A DNA stretch of 64,000 bases from an uncultured Clostridia bacterium (GTDB lineage: Bacteria > Bacillota > Clostridia > Oscillospirales > Acutalibacteraceae): contig CANQGK010000005.1 in assembly GCA_947623175.1 (NCBI GenBank), positions 39,702-103,701 on the forward strand, in the 5' to 3' direction. A program made the translations under genes and the position numbers. The notes beneath the pieces were generated by a model. That model was not told where the DNA came from. It saw only the letters and a program-made list of their open reading frames with translations, and did no database searches. Shown here in pieces: positions 25,621 through 33,490 of the stretch; the first letter of the stretch is position 1; the number at the start of each line of letters is the position of its first letter.

Positions 25621-26358
25621 TTGCGGGAAATTACAATCCTTTCATTAATAGAATTGGCATTAAAGCATATTTTATCGATAGTTATTGCGGGAATTGTTTT
25701 TGCTTTGGCGGCAATAGGTTATTGCAGTTATATTGCCGAACCGCTCTATTCCGCTTCGGGCGCCATTCTTGTTACCAACGGCGCCATAATCACCAATTAC
25801 AACGTCGACGACCTTCCCGAATCCGAAAGGATCCAAAATACCGATATCATAACCTCCCTTAACTTTATTCCAACTGCGGAGCAGATATTGCAGGAAAACG
25901 GGATCTATAAGGAGCTGTCGCAAAAGCTTGACAACAAATATACCTACGGCAAATTATCCGCCATGTCCTCGATAAAAAGTCGGGGCAACAACTCGCTTTA
26001 CATAGACGTAAGCTTTTCCGCCAATTCCGAAAACGAAGCCGTATATCTCGTAAACGAATTTATGGATATAATCCCCTCTTATTTTGAAAAGAAGGTTACC
26101 GGCGTCGCTATTTCCTACGACACGGTAGACAGCGCGGCAAAAATATCCCCGAGGCCTTTCTTCACCGCGGCCGTCGCCGCAATAGTCGGTATGTTGATAG
26201 TCTACTTTATACATTTTGCGATTTTTATGACCAACACCTCAATTAAAAACGAGGATGATTTCAGACAGCGTTTCGACGTTCCCGTGATAGGCTCCATTCC
26301 GGATTTTTCCTACGCCAAGGCTCCGAAATCATACGGTTACAACAATAAGTACGTTTGA
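25621..26358 (+). CDS. Wzz/CapA-type polysaccharide chain-length and kinase-activator protein
   Basis: A 245-aa membrane protein of the polysaccharide co-polymerase family that sets capsule chain length and activates a partner tyrosine kinase. Two membrane segments (about 14-38, HILSIVIAGIVFALAAIGY, and about 180-205, FFTAAVAAIVGMLIVYFIHFAIFM) flank an extracellular domain, with the Pro-rich KISPRPFF just before the second one, as in the Wzz family. The short cytosolic tail (RFDVPVIGSIPDF) matches CapA-type kinase activators. Start is TTG at 25621 with a GAGGTG ribosome site. It is immediately followed by the kinase and phosphatase genes; no glycosyltransferases are nearby. Confidence 0.87.
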   Translation: MREITILSLIELALKHILSIVIAGIVFALAAIGYCSYIAEPLYSASGAILVTNGAIITNYNVDDLPESERIQNTDIITSLNFIPTAEQILQENGIYKELSQKLDNKYTYGKLSAMSSIKSRGNNSLYIDVSFSANSENEAVYLVNEFMDIIPSYFEKKVTGVAISYDTVDSAAKISPRPFFTAAVAAIVGMLIVYFIHFAIFMTNTSIKNEDDFRQRFDVPVIGSIPDFSYAKAPKSYGYNNKYV

Positions 26359-26375
26359 AAGGAATAATAAGAAGT

Positions 26376-26497
26376 ATGCGCACTAAGCTTCAAAAAGATT
26401 CGACGACAAACGAAAACGAAAAGTCCGCTTTAAAGAAGCGGAACGCCGAACGGCTCCTTAATGCAGATAACGCCACCCCCCCCCCCCGTTTACGGTT
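26376..26497 (+). pseudogene. 5' portion of the BY-kinase gene, out of frame with the rest
   Basis: The only ATG with a plausible ribosome site (GAAAGGAATAATAAGAAGT before 26376) opens a frame MRTKLQKDSTTNENEK... that is normal for the N terminus of CapB-type kinases up to NATPP. A run of 12 C follows, after which this frame is lost and stops at TGA 26 codons later. The kinase core continues two bases out of phase. A run of 10 or 13 C would join them. It could be a phase-variable OFF state or an assembly/sequencing error. Confidence 0.7.
26476..26487 (+). repeat. Homopolymeric C12 tract inside the kinase gene
   Basis: Twelve consecutive C residues follow ACGCCA and precede GTTTACGG. It is the longest C or G run I noticed in the window, and it sits where CapB relatives have the short motif TPF before the conserved EAYKxIR segment. 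Tracts of this length are prone to slipped-strand change. Confidence 0.95.
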
Positions 26498-27157
26498 GTG
26501 GAAGCTTACAAAAACATCCGTTTTCAATTGACTACCGCTTTGGACAAAATCGGAGGAAAAACCGTCGCCATTTCGAGCTCCAACGCCTCCGAGGGTAAAT
26601 CCACCACCTCCGTAAATATTGCGATCACCCTGTCACAGCTTAAGAAAAAGGTGATCATCGTCGATACCGATATCCGCCGCGGAACCATTCATCAGAAGTT
26701 TAAATTGGAAAACGGCGCGGGCTGTTGTGAAATTCTTTCGGGCAGCGCAAAATTAGAGGAATGCATTATAACTCATTCGCCCTATCTTGATATCATCACC
26801 CATGGCAAAAATTTAAGCGAGTCTTCGGAAATTTTCGATTCTTCGCTTTTCGAGGAATTTCTTGAAGCGCTTAAGGCAAAATACGATTATGTTATCCTGG
26901 ACACTCCGCCGATAAACATCGTTTCGGATACGCTGGTAATTTCAAAAAAATGTGACGGACTGTTATTGATAATCCGTTCTTCCTTTACCACCTACAACGA
27001 TTTCAAAAAATCGCTCGATATTACGAAAGAGCTTAACATCAATCTGCTCGGCGTGGTATTGAACGCGGTTAAATCCGAAACTGCCGCATATCATAAATAC
27101 GGCATAAACAAAAAATACGGTTACGACTATTACAAATCCAACCGATACGGCGATTAG
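26498..27157 (+). CDS. BY-family capsular tyrosine kinase (CapB/CpsD/YwqD type), catalytic part
   Basis: Cytoplasmic autokinase that controls capsule synthesis through phosphorylation of its own Tyr cluster. Walker A ASEGKSTTSVNIA, Walker A' KKVIIVDTDIRRG and Walker B YDYVILDTPP are all present, and the C terminus ends in the Tyr-rich tail AYHKYGINKKYGYDYYKSNRYG that is phosphorylated in this family. It needs the tail of the preceding membrane protein as activator. The frame starts at a GTG without a ribosome site, because the true N terminus is in another frame across the C12 tract; EAYKNIRFQL at its start is the conserved pre-Walker helix. As sequenced it is unlikely to be translated well. 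Confidence 0.88.
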   Translation: MEAYKNIRFQLTTALDKIGGKTVAISSSNASEGKSTTSVNIAITLSQLKKKVIIVDTDIRRGTIHQKFKLENGAGCCEILSGSAKLEECIITHSPYLDIITHGKNLSESSEIFDSSLFEEFLEALKAKYDYVILDTPPINIVSDTLVISKKCDGLLLIIRSSFTTYNDFKKSLDITKELNINLLGVVLNAVKSETAAYHKYGINKKYGYDYYKSNRYGD

Positions 27158-27220
27158 TCTATGCTCGGTGCGGTGATATTTTGATCGCCGCACTGTATGT
27201 TTTTAAAAGGGGGCTTAAGG

Positions 27221-27937
27221 GTGCTTGATATTCATTCGCATATTTTACCCGCCGTCGACGACGGCGCAAGGGATTTGGACGAATCGCTGAAAATACTCGA
27301 ACTTATGCAGTCGCAGGAAATAACCGACGTAATTGCAACTCCGCACTTTTACCCCGCCGAGGATAATCTTGAGGATTTTCGCGCGAGGATAAATTCTGCC
27401 TTCGGGCAATTACAAAAGCTTTCCGCAAAGCCGGGTCTTCCTAAAGTCTATAGAGGTTCCGAAATGCTCTATTTCAGGGGAATCGGCATATCGGAGGATC
27501 TGTCCGATTTTTGCTTGAACGGCTCGTCCTATCTTTTGTTGGAGCTTACCGACTCGTGCATAAACGACGCCCTGTTCGAGGATATTGTAAACTTGCAAAA
27601 CAGTTTGGGTATCACGCCGATAATCGCCCACGTCGAGCGCTACTTTGCGGCGAAAAAATATAAAAAGCTTATCAAATTTTTATCGGAGCAAAGCATTCCC
27701 GTTCAAATAAACGCCGAATCGGTGCTTATGCCCGTATTTGACCGAGTTATTAAAAAGCTGTTTGCTTCTTCCCTTACCTGTATCCTCGCGACCGACTCGC
27801 ATTCCGCCGATTTACGCCCGCCGCACATGGCGCAGGCGCTGGAATACGTCTCGAATATATACGGCGAGCAATACCGTACGCGGCTTATGCAAGCGTCCGA
27901 TAAATTCTATAAAAAAATAATACTCGGCGGTGAATAA
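27221..27937 (+). CDS. PHP-domain tyrosine-protein phosphatase (CpsB/CapC/YwqE type)
   Basis: Metal-dependent phosphatase that removes phosphate from the partner BY-kinase. The 238-aa PHP fold shows each metal-binding motif: LDIHSHILPAVDDGARD at the N terminus, VIATPHFYP, VYRGSEMLY, PIIAHVERYF and CILATDSHSADLRPPHM. The GTG at 27221 begins directly at the LDIHSH motif with AAGG/GGGGG upstream, whereas the track start at 27197 lacks a ribosome site. It is 63 nt after the kinase, completing a Wzz-like/kinase/phosphatase trio. The next gene's GTG lies 2 nt after its stop. Confidence 0.92.
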   Translation: MLDIHSHILPAVDDGARDLDESLKILELMQSQEITDVIATPHFYPAEDNLEDFRARINSAFGQLQKLSAKPGLPKVYRGSEMLYFRGIGISEDLSDFCLNGSSYLLLELTDSCINDALFEDIVNLQNSLGITPIIAHVERYFAAKKYKKLIKFLSEQSIPVQINAESVLMPVFDRVIKKLFASSLTCILATDSHSADLRPPHMAQALEYVSNIYGEQYRTRLMQASDKFYKKIILGGE

Positions 27938-27939
27938 GC

Positions 27940-28764
27940 GTGCTGAAAACAAAAAATCTAATACTTGCAAAGCAAAACGACGTTTGGTATATTCAGTTTC
28001 CCAAGCTTTTGAAATGCGGCTCGGTAAAGCACGTTTTTTCCACCCGCCGCGGCGGCGTAAGCAAAGGCGACTTTGCCTCGATGAATTTAAGCTTTTCCCG
28101 AGGCGATGAAAAAGAAAACGTTTTAAAAAATTATGAAATACTTTGCTCGGCGGTCGGAATAAATCCCGCCGATTTGGTACTCGCCAAGCAAACCCACACC
28201 AACAACGTAATAAGCGTTACAAAGGCGCACAAGGGTACCGGCATTACCCTACCCTCCTTTAACGACGTCGACGGGCTTATAACAAACGAGCCGAATGTCG
28301 CCCTCGTAACACAATATGCCGACTGTACTCCCCTTTTGTTCTGCGATCCCGTAAAACGGGTGGTCGCAACTTCTCATGCGGGATGGCGCGGCACCGTAAA
28401 GCTTATCGGCAAGGTTACGGTTGAAAAAATGCGCCGCGACTACGGCTGTAACCCCAAGGACATTATAGCTGGAATAGGGCCGTGCATCGGAAGCTGCTGC
28501 TATGAAGTGGACGCGCCCGTTTATAACGAATTTTGCAAAATTCCGTTTATAAAGCCCGAAAGTATATTCACCGAAAAGCCAAACGGTAAATATATGCTCG
28601 ATTTGGCAAACGCCAATCGCCTTATTTTGATAAACGCCGGCATTCTGCCCGAAAATATCGATATGACCGATATATGTACCTGCTGTAACCGCGACGACCT
28701 TTTCTCCCACCGGGCTTTCGGCGATAAACGCGGTAACCTTGCGGCTGTAATTCAACTGATATAG
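27940..28764 (+). CDS. pgeF: YfiH/LACC1-family purine nucleoside phosphorylase-like protein (PgeF)
   Basis: Multicopper-oxidase-like fold protein of the YlmD/YfiH family, which acts on purine nucleosides and, in E. coli PgeF, clears mis-incorporated peptidoglycan residues. The 274-aa protein shows HVFSTRRGGVSKGDFASMNLS, KQTHTNNV, TQYADCTPLLFCDP and the HAGWRGTVKLIGKV block; the His and Cys residues of these form the zinc site, and GIGPCIGSCCYEVD follows. A GTG start (27940) is 2 nt after the phosphatase stop. Its presence behind a capsule module is probably operon hitch-hiking. Confidence 0.92.
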   Translation: MLKTKNLILAKQNDVWYIQFPKLLKCGSVKHVFSTRRGGVSKGDFASMNLSFSRGDEKENVLKNYEILCSAVGINPADLVLAKQTHTNNVISVTKAHKGTGITLPSFNDVDGLITNEPNVALVTQYADCTPLLFCDPVKRVVATSHAGWRGTVKLIGKVTVEKMRRDYGCNPKDIIAGIGPCIGSCCYEVDAPVYNEFCKIPFIKPESIFTEKPNGKYMLDLANANRLILINAGILPENIDMTDICTCCNRDDLFSHRAFGDKRGNLAAVIQLI

Positions 28765-28779
28765 ATATTTTTACGGCAT

Positions 28780-28816
28780 TTATCCCCCACTTCATTTTAA
28801 TTTATATGGGGGATAA
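28780..28816 (+). other. Inverted repeat between pgeF and the phosphatase gene
   Basis: TTATCCCCC pairs with GGGGGATAA around 19 nt. No T-run follows, so it is more likely an mRNA-stabilising or partial-termination hairpin. Confidence 0.4.
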
Positions 28817-28851
28817 AAGTGGGAGATAAATTTTATAAGGAGTTATAATGG

Positions 28852-29313
28852 ATGACCAAAATACTTTTTGTCTGCCATGGCAACATATGCCGCAGTCCTT
28901 TGGCGGAGTTTATCATGAAGGAATCGGTCGCAAAAAAGGGCTTAAGCGACGAATTTTACATTTCCTCCTCCGCCGTATCCACGGAAGAAATAGGCAACGG
29001 CGTTTATCCGCCCGTAAAAAGGCTTCTCGAAAAACGCGGAACGGACGTCTCGGCAAAAAGGGCGCGGCAGGTTAAAAAAAGCGATTATACGGATTTCGAT
29101 TATATAGTTTGTATGGATAAAAGCAATCTTCGCGGCATTAAAAAAATCGTAGGCGAGGACGTCCAAAACAAAATTTCCTTACTCCTTGATTTTACTTCGC
29201 ACCCCGCAGACGTCGCCGATCCGTGGTATACACGGGATTTCGAAGCCGCGCTTCGCGATATCGAAAGAGGCTGTGACGCGCTGCTCGATCATATATTAAG
29301 AGCGAAAAATTAA
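28852..29313 (+). CDS. Low-molecular-weight protein-tyrosine phosphatase
   Basis: A 153-aa LMW-PTP that hydrolyses phosphotyrosine (or related phospho-residues such as phosphoarginine). The active-site loop ILFVCHGNICRSPLAEFIM holds the nucleophile Cys and Arg (C-x5-R-S), and VADPWYTRDFEAALRDIERGC contains the general-acid Asp of the DPW motif. A strong AAGGAG site is 9 nt before the ATG at 28852; the out-of-frame ATG at 28848 is ignored. It is near the capsule kinase, so both it and the PHP enzyme might act on the same kinase; that link is inference. Confidence 0.93.
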   Translation: MTKILFVCHGNICRSPLAEFIMKESVAKKGLSDEFYISSSAVSTEEIGNGVYPPVKRLLEKRGTDVSAKRARQVKKSDYTDFDYIVCMDKSNLRGIKKIVGEDVQNKISLLLDFTSHPADVADPWYTRDFEAALRDIERGCDALLDHILRAKN

Positions 29314-29360
29314 GCTTTTTTGCGCTGTTTTCGCTTTAAGACAAATTCTTATACGTATGT

Positions 29361-29400
29361 AATCCGGGAGCGCCGCAATAGGTGTGTCTCGGATTTTTTA
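29361..29400 (+). terminator. Terminator after the LMW phosphatase
   Basis: AATCCGGGA pairs with TCTCGGATT, followed by TTTTTATT. Confidence 0.7.
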
Positions 29401-29775
29401 TTATGCTATACTTAAAACTCCCGGCAGGTTATCTTCCTTGATTTGATGAATTAACATCTTTATTTTGGTATGGTAATCATAAAAGAACTTATTATCCGCA
29501 TAGCCGACGTGCAAAGCAAGCTCTTTTACCGAAAGCTCCATCTCGTCAAGTACGGCATGATTTGTGAATATCGAAAGCGTTTTTTCTCTTTTTTCCCACA
29601 GCTTTTCGAGTTTTTCACAGTAAACGCCCGCATCCTCGCCATTTTCGTAGGCGGTAAGGCAGGAATCAAGCAATTCCTCGGAAGCTTTGCAGGTTTTGCT
29701 TATATTAAGGCTGCCGATGACGTATACGGCAAAAACTGCAAGAAGCAGTAAAGCGGCGGCAATCAATCTTTTCAT
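29401..29775 (-). CDS. DUF4363-like membrane-anchored protein
   Basis: A 124-aa protein with one N-terminal membrane segment (LIAAALLLLAVFAVYVIGSL) and a helical remainder (ELLDSCLTAYENGEDAGVYCEKLEKLWEKREKTLSIFTNHAVLDEMELSV). The size, topology and the coupling behind a DUF421 gene fit the DUF4363 family. The function is not known. Its ATG overlaps the stop of the DUF421 gene by 4 nt, so the two are translated together. Confidence 0.75.
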   Translation of the reverse strand: MKRLIAAALLLLAVFAVYVIGSLNISKTCKASEELLDSCLTAYENGEDAGVYCEKLEKLWEKREKTLSIFTNHAVLDEMELSVKELALHVGYADNKFFYDYHTKIKMLIHQIKEDNLPGVLSIA

Positions 29776-30449
29776 ACGCCCTCCCGCATTTCGGTAATAT
29801 CGTAGTTTTTATCTTTGTCGGCGGTCATAAGAAAAACCCTTTCAAGCGACGTTTTGTTTTGTTTTAAGATTTTATCAAGCTCGCTTTTTGTCATATCGAG
29901 CGCCTCCAAAGAATCCTCCTCGATTTTGCCGTCTATTATTACCGGCAGCGGCAGAACCGTTTTTTCGGATTTAATCTTCAAATCCTTAAGCGTCACCGTT
30001 TCATAAGGCGCCTTAAGCAATATGCTCAAATCGCCGTTTACTTCAACCACGGCAAAGGCTACGGTGGAAATATCAAACACCTTTTGCTGTCTTAACAGCT
30101 CTATTAAATCGAGCAGCGTCATTCGCACCTTTTTTAAAGCGGCGCGGTCGATTTCTCCGTCTTTGATTACAATTACCGATTTTCCGCTCATCAATTTCCT
30201 TACTTTCCTGAATTTCATAGCCAGAACCGAAACGGTGATTTCGAGCACCACCAAAATAAATATAGCCATGACTCCGAACATTATCGGCTGAGTCGGGTCC
30301 TGCAACGGCACCGTCGCTATTTCGGAAATCAAAAAGGTTATCACAAGCTCGTTCGGCTGCATATCCCCTATCTGCCTCTTACCCATAAGCCTTACGCCGA
30401 GGGTGAGGAAAAAATAGAGTATTACCGTTCTGAAAATAACAGTTATCAA
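29772..30449 (-). CDS. DUF421 (YetF-like) membrane protein
   Basis: A 225-aa protein with three membrane segments at the N terminus (VILYFFLTLGVRLMGKRQIGDMQPNELVITFLISEIATVPL and IMFGVMAIFILVVLEITVSVLAMKF), then the cytosolic DUF421 domain: GKSVIVIKDGEIDRAALKKVRMTLLDLIELLRQQKVFDISTVAFAVVEVNGDLSI. The GKRQIGDMQPNEL and DLIELLRQQ blocks are diagnostic. YetF-type proteins are linked to spore germination and stress in Firmicutes, but the mechanism is unclear. It is divergent from the S1-domain gene. Confidence 0.9.
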   Translation of the reverse strand: MITVIFRTVILYFFLTLGVRLMGKRQIGDMQPNELVITFLISEIATVPLQDPTQPIMFGVMAIFILVVLEITVSVLAMKFRKVRKLMSGKSVIVIKDGEIDRAALKKVRMTLLDLIELLRQQKVFDISTVAFAVVEVNGDLSILLKAPYETVTLKDLKIKSEKTVLPLPVIIDGKIEEDSLEALDMTKSELDKILKQNKTSLERVFLMTADKDKNYDITEMREGV

Positions 30450-30588
30450 TTAAATCACCGAAATTAGTATCGGTTATTTTTGCTTTAATATTACTCTTTG
30501 CAATTTTAATTTTTTTAAAAGACATATTTCGCTCATTTTTTCATCCTTCCTGTAATATAATTGATTGTGGGATGTGAAATTTACCGTT

Positions 30589-30616
30589 TTGCAAAATTAC
30601 ATTCCTATTGTATTGT
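30589..30616 (+). promoter_or_regulatory. Possible promoter of the S1-domain gene
   Basis: TTGCAA, 16 nt, TATTGT, about 20 nt before the ATG. The -10 element is weak. Confidence 0.4.
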
Positions 30617-30636
30617 TTAAAAGAAAGGTGAAAAGA

Positions 30637-31557
30637 ATGAACAATTTTAATCCTGAAGGATGGAATTCGACGGAGCTTAAAAAGAACAGGTACACTTCCG
30701 CCGATTTGGCAGAGGCAAAAATACAGGAAACGGTGCTTGAAGCGCCCGTCGTTATGTGCGACGCCACACATAATTTAGTGGTCAACCTCGGTTGTATGAA
30801 GGGCGTCATTCCGAGAGCGGAGGGAGCGCTCGGTATATCGGAGGGGCTTACCCGCGATATTGCGCTGATTTCCCGCGTGGGTAAGCCGGTCTGCTTCGTC
30901 GTAAGCGAAATAACGACGGACGCCTCGGGTAAGCCCTACGCCCTGCTGTCGCGCCGACGCGCGCAGGAGCTTTGTCGCGAATATATACTTAACAACTTTA
31001 AAAACGGCGATATAACCCCCGCCAAGGTAACCCATCTCGAAAGCTTCGGAGCTTTTTGCGATATCGGCTGCGGCAATATCGCCTTGCTGCCCATAGACGC
31101 CATTTCGGTATCGCGCATTTCGCACCCGAAGGATAGGTTCTATGTGGGTGAAAACATAAAGGCGGTAATAAAAAGCATTGCCGACGACGGTAAAATCACC
31201 CTCTCGCATAAGGAGCTTTTGGGCACATGGGATGAAAACGCCGAAATGTTCTGCGCGGGGCAAACCGTATCGGGAGTGGTGCGCAGTGTGGAGGATTACG
31301 GCGTTTTCGTGGAAATAACGCCTAACCTTGCGGGGCTTGCCGAGCCGAAATGCGGGGTCAAGGTAGGTCAGCAGGCGAGCGTATACATCAAAAGCATAAT
31401 TCGCGAAAAAATGAAGATTAAGCTTATTATTATCGACAGCTTCGATACCGGTTATTCCCCCGAAATAAAATATTTTTATGACGGAAATAACATTTCCGAG
31501 TGGGATTATTCCCCTACCGACTGTTCCAAAAAGATATTTACTAAATTTTGCGGTTAA
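30637..31557 (+). CDS. S1 RNA-binding-domain protein
   Basis: A 306-aa protein with a degenerate N-terminal S1-like region (LVVNLGCMKGVIPRAEGA) and two clearer S1 OB folds: NGDITPAKVTHLESFGAFCDIGCGNIALLPIDAIS (about 125-190) and AGQTVSGVVRSVEDYGVFVEITPNLAGLAEP (about 215-280). It resembles the short ribosomal-S1-like proteins of Clostridia rather than full six-domain S1. It probably binds mRNA or ribosomes. The ATG at 30637 follows AAAGGTGAAAAGA, and the track's 24-residue upstream extension is unlikely. It ends just before a bidirectional terminator shared with rnpB. Confidence 0.85.
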   Translation: MNNFNPEGWNSTELKKNRYTSADLAEAKIQETVLEAPVVMCDATHNLVVNLGCMKGVIPRAEGALGISEGLTRDIALISRVGKPVCFVVSEITTDASGKPYALLSRRRAQELCREYILNNFKNGDITPAKVTHLESFGAFCDIGCGNIALLPIDAISVSRISHPKDRFYVGENIKAVIKSIADDGKITLSHKELLGTWDENAEMFCAGQTVSGVVRSVEDYGVFVEITPNLAGLAEPKCGVKVGQQASVYIKSIIREKMKIKLIIIDSFDTGYSPEIKYFYDGNNISEWDYSPTDCSKKIFTKFCG

Positions 31558-31561
31558 ATAC

Positions 31562-31605
31562 AAAAAAAGAACCCGCCCTTAAAGCTTTGGGGCGGGTTCT
31601 TTTTT
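31562..31605. terminator. Bidirectional terminator between the S1-domain gene and rnpB
   Basis: GAACCCGCCC pairs with GGGCGGGTTC with A/T runs on both sides, so it stops transcripts from both directions. Confidence 0.9.
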
Positions 31606-31612
31606 CGGCTTT

Positions 31613-31979
31613 GAGTCGGTCGATAAGCCGAGTTCTGTCGTGGACGGTTATCTATCTGGGCGTGGGATTGCTCCCGCCGCTCAAGCCGCTTTTCGTAACA
31701 CACCGGGCAGGTGTACCGTTACAGTCAGCGTTGCTCCGAATAGGGTTTACAGGGTCTTGACGTTCCCGTAAGACCGGTGAGCTCTTACCTCGCCTTTCCA
31801 CCCTTACCGCAAACGGGCGGCGCAAAAACGCGCCCGGAGCCGAAGCTCTGCCCGTTTGCGGCGGTATATCTCTGTTGCACTTTCCCTAAGGTCACCCTCG
31901 GCGGCCGTTAGCCGCTATTCTGCCCTGCGGGGCTCGGACTTTCCTCAGACATTTCTGTCCGCAACCGTCTGACCGACTC
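31613..31979 (-). ncRNA. rnpB: RNase P RNA (bacterial type A)
   Basis: The ribozyme that matures tRNA 5' ends. On the minus strand the 5' portion contains the universal GAGGAAAGTCCGAGC near CR-I, the middle has AGGGTGACCTTAGGGAAAGTGCAACAGAGA (conserved core), and the 3' end is ACAGAACTCGGCTTATCG. P1 is closed by GAGTCGGTC with GACCGACTC, which defines the ends given; an extended P1 (TTTTGGC/GCCGAAAA) could add a few bases each side. About 367 nt fits type A, although the bases at the tips of P12 (GCAAACGGGC/GCCCGTTTGC) were judged by eye. Confidence 0.95.
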
Positions 31980-32011
31980 TGCCAAAAGCAAAAATTAAAT
32001 TTGCATTGACT

Positions 32012-32040
32012 ATTGTAACATATATTTAAGGTTGTGTCAA
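32012..32040 (-). promoter_or_regulatory. Promoter of rnpB
   Basis: Minus-strand consensus TTGACA, 17 nt, TACAAT, with the predicted start about 25 nt before the mature RNA. Confidence 0.8.
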
Positions 32041-32102
32041 AAAGAATTTGCCGGAATAAAATGTACTATCGGCATTTATTTTTAAAAGGTAGGGTGAACA
32101 TT

Positions 32103-33176
32103 GTGAAAAATCCTGATTTAAAATACTTTTTAGCCGCCAATTCCTGCGAAGGCTTTGTATCTTCCTTTACCGAAGCTTACAAATCCCGAGACGACCGACG
32201 GGTATATATTATAAAAGGCGGTCCGGGAACCGGCAAATCCTCGTTTATGAAATACTTAGCCAAAACTGCCGCCGCGCGAAATCTGAAGGTCGAGCTTTGC
32301 CCGTGCAGCAGCGATCCCGATTCGCTCGACGCCGTAATACTCCCCGAAAAAGGAATAGTGGTTTTAGACGGCACCGCTCCTCATACCGTAGATCCCGATT
32401 ATCCCGGAGTTTGCGAAGAAATATTGAATTTCGGAGTATTCTGGAAAAAGGAAGTATTGGCGGAGAAAAAGGCAAAAATCCTCGAATACACCGACGAGAA
32501 CAAAGCGCTGCACCGTTCCGCCGCGAAATTTAACGCCGCCGCGGGGCAGATACTGTCGGACGATTTAAAAATTGCCGCCCCCTGCGCGAATAAGGAAAAG
32601 GCGGAGGCGTTTGCAAATCGACTCTGCAAAAAATATATATCCTCAAAATCCGGCGCCGGAAGCGAACAGTCGCGCTATCTTTGCGGTATCACCCCTAAAG
32701 GGGTGGTATCCTTTGCGGATACGGCGCTTAAAGCCGCCAAGACGAGAATAATAATCGAGGACCGTTACGGCGTCGTATCGGACGCCATAATGCGCGTTAT
32801 AAGAAGTCGGGCTCTATCGAGCGGGTACGACGTCATAACCGTAAAAAACGCCTTTCTGCCGTCGAAGCTTATCGACCATATCATAATTCCGGAGCTTTCG
32901 ACAGCGTTTTTACGCGAATACGAATTTCAACATTTCGATTGCGATAACCGCCGGATCCACGCCCGCCGCTTTATGAGCGCCAAGCGTTTGAGCAAGAGCG
33001 GTGAACGCCTGCGCTTTAACAAAAAGCTGACACGCGAATTGTTGGGCGGTGCGACTTCCGCTTTGAAGGAAGCCAAAGCGGTGCATGACATGCTCGAAGA
33101 AAACTATATTTCCGCCATGGATTTTGAGGCGCTTGACGCTTTCGCAAAAGAATTTGCAAACGAAGTTTTAAAATAA
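32103..33176 (+). CDS. P-loop ATPase of the PRK06851-like hypothetical family
   Basis: A 357-aa soluble ATPase found in many spore-forming Firmicutes, with no established function. It has a Walker A (VYIIKGGPGTGKSSFMKYLAKTA) and the region GIVVLDGTAPHTVDPDYPGVCEEILNFG typical of the family; a second NTP-binding-like half follows (KTRIIIEDRYGVVSDAIMRVIRSRAL..., VITVKNAFLPSKLIDHIIIPELSTAFL). GTG at 32103 with AGGTAGGGTG upstream is the start, since the 24 upstream residues overlap the divergent rnpB promoter. No membrane segment is present. It ends shortly before the thrS T-box promoter. Confidence 0.75.
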   Translation: MKNPDLKYFLAANSCEGFVSSFTEAYKSRDDRRVYIIKGGPGTGKSSFMKYLAKTAAARNLKVELCPCSSDPDSLDAVILPEKGIVVLDGTAPHTVDPDYPGVCEEILNFGVFWKKEVLAEKKAKILEYTDENKALHRSAAKFNAAAGQILSDDLKIAAPCANKEKAEAFANRLCKKYISSKSGAGSEQSRYLCGITPKGVVSFADTALKAAKTRIIIEDRYGVVSDAIMRVIRSRALSSGYDVITVKNAFLPSKLIDHIIIPELSTAFLREYEFQHFDCDNRRIHARRFMSAKRLSKSGERLRFNKKLTRELLGGATSALKEAKAVHDMLEENYISAMDFEALDAFAKEFANEVLK

Positions 33177-33181
33177 AAAAC

Positions 33182-33210
33182 TTGACACAAAACCGTTTTG
33201 GTTGTATCAT
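33182..33210 (+). promoter_or_regulatory. Promoter of the thrS T-box transcript
   Basis: TTGACA, 17 nt, TATCAT, seven nt before the probable start of the T-box leader. Confidence 0.75.
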
Positions 33211-33480
33211 AATTAAGTAAAGCTGTGAGAAGGACAGTAGCTTGCCGTTTGGTTTTAAGAGAGAGCGGGGCGAGGCTGAAATCCCGCTTAAACCGGCACA
33301 AGTGAACACCGCCTTTGAGCGCTGTGGGCAGCAACACAGACGTATACCTGCGTTAAAGGTAAAAAAAGAGTTTGCAGGGCTTTTTGACTTACGGGCTTTG
33401 CAAAAATACGGGTGGAACCGCGGAGATTTTTATACTTCGTCCCGAAAGGATCGACTTTCGGGGCGGAGTTTATTTTTTTG
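33211..33480 (+). promoter_or_regulatory. Threonine-specific T-box leader
   Basis: A cis-acting RNA that senses uncharged tRNA-Thr and, on binding, prevents early termination before thrS. The T-box consensus GGGTGGAACCGCGG is at about 33410-33423. The specifier candidate is ACC (Thr) at 33308-33310 in the loop AGTGAACACCGCC, with the AGTA-like bulge GACAGTAG near 33233 in stem I. The terminator (CCCGAAAG...CTTTCGGGG with TTTATTTTTTT) ends at about 33479. The specifier choice matches the downstream gene, which supports it. Confidence 0.93.
33434..33479 (+). terminator. T-box regulated terminator
   Basis: The stem ACTTCGTCCCGAAAG/CTTTCGGGGCGGAGT is followed by TTTATTTTTTT directly before the thrS ribosome site; it is the OFF structure of the T-box switch. 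Confidence 0.85.
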
Positions 33481-33490
33481 GAGGTAAAAT

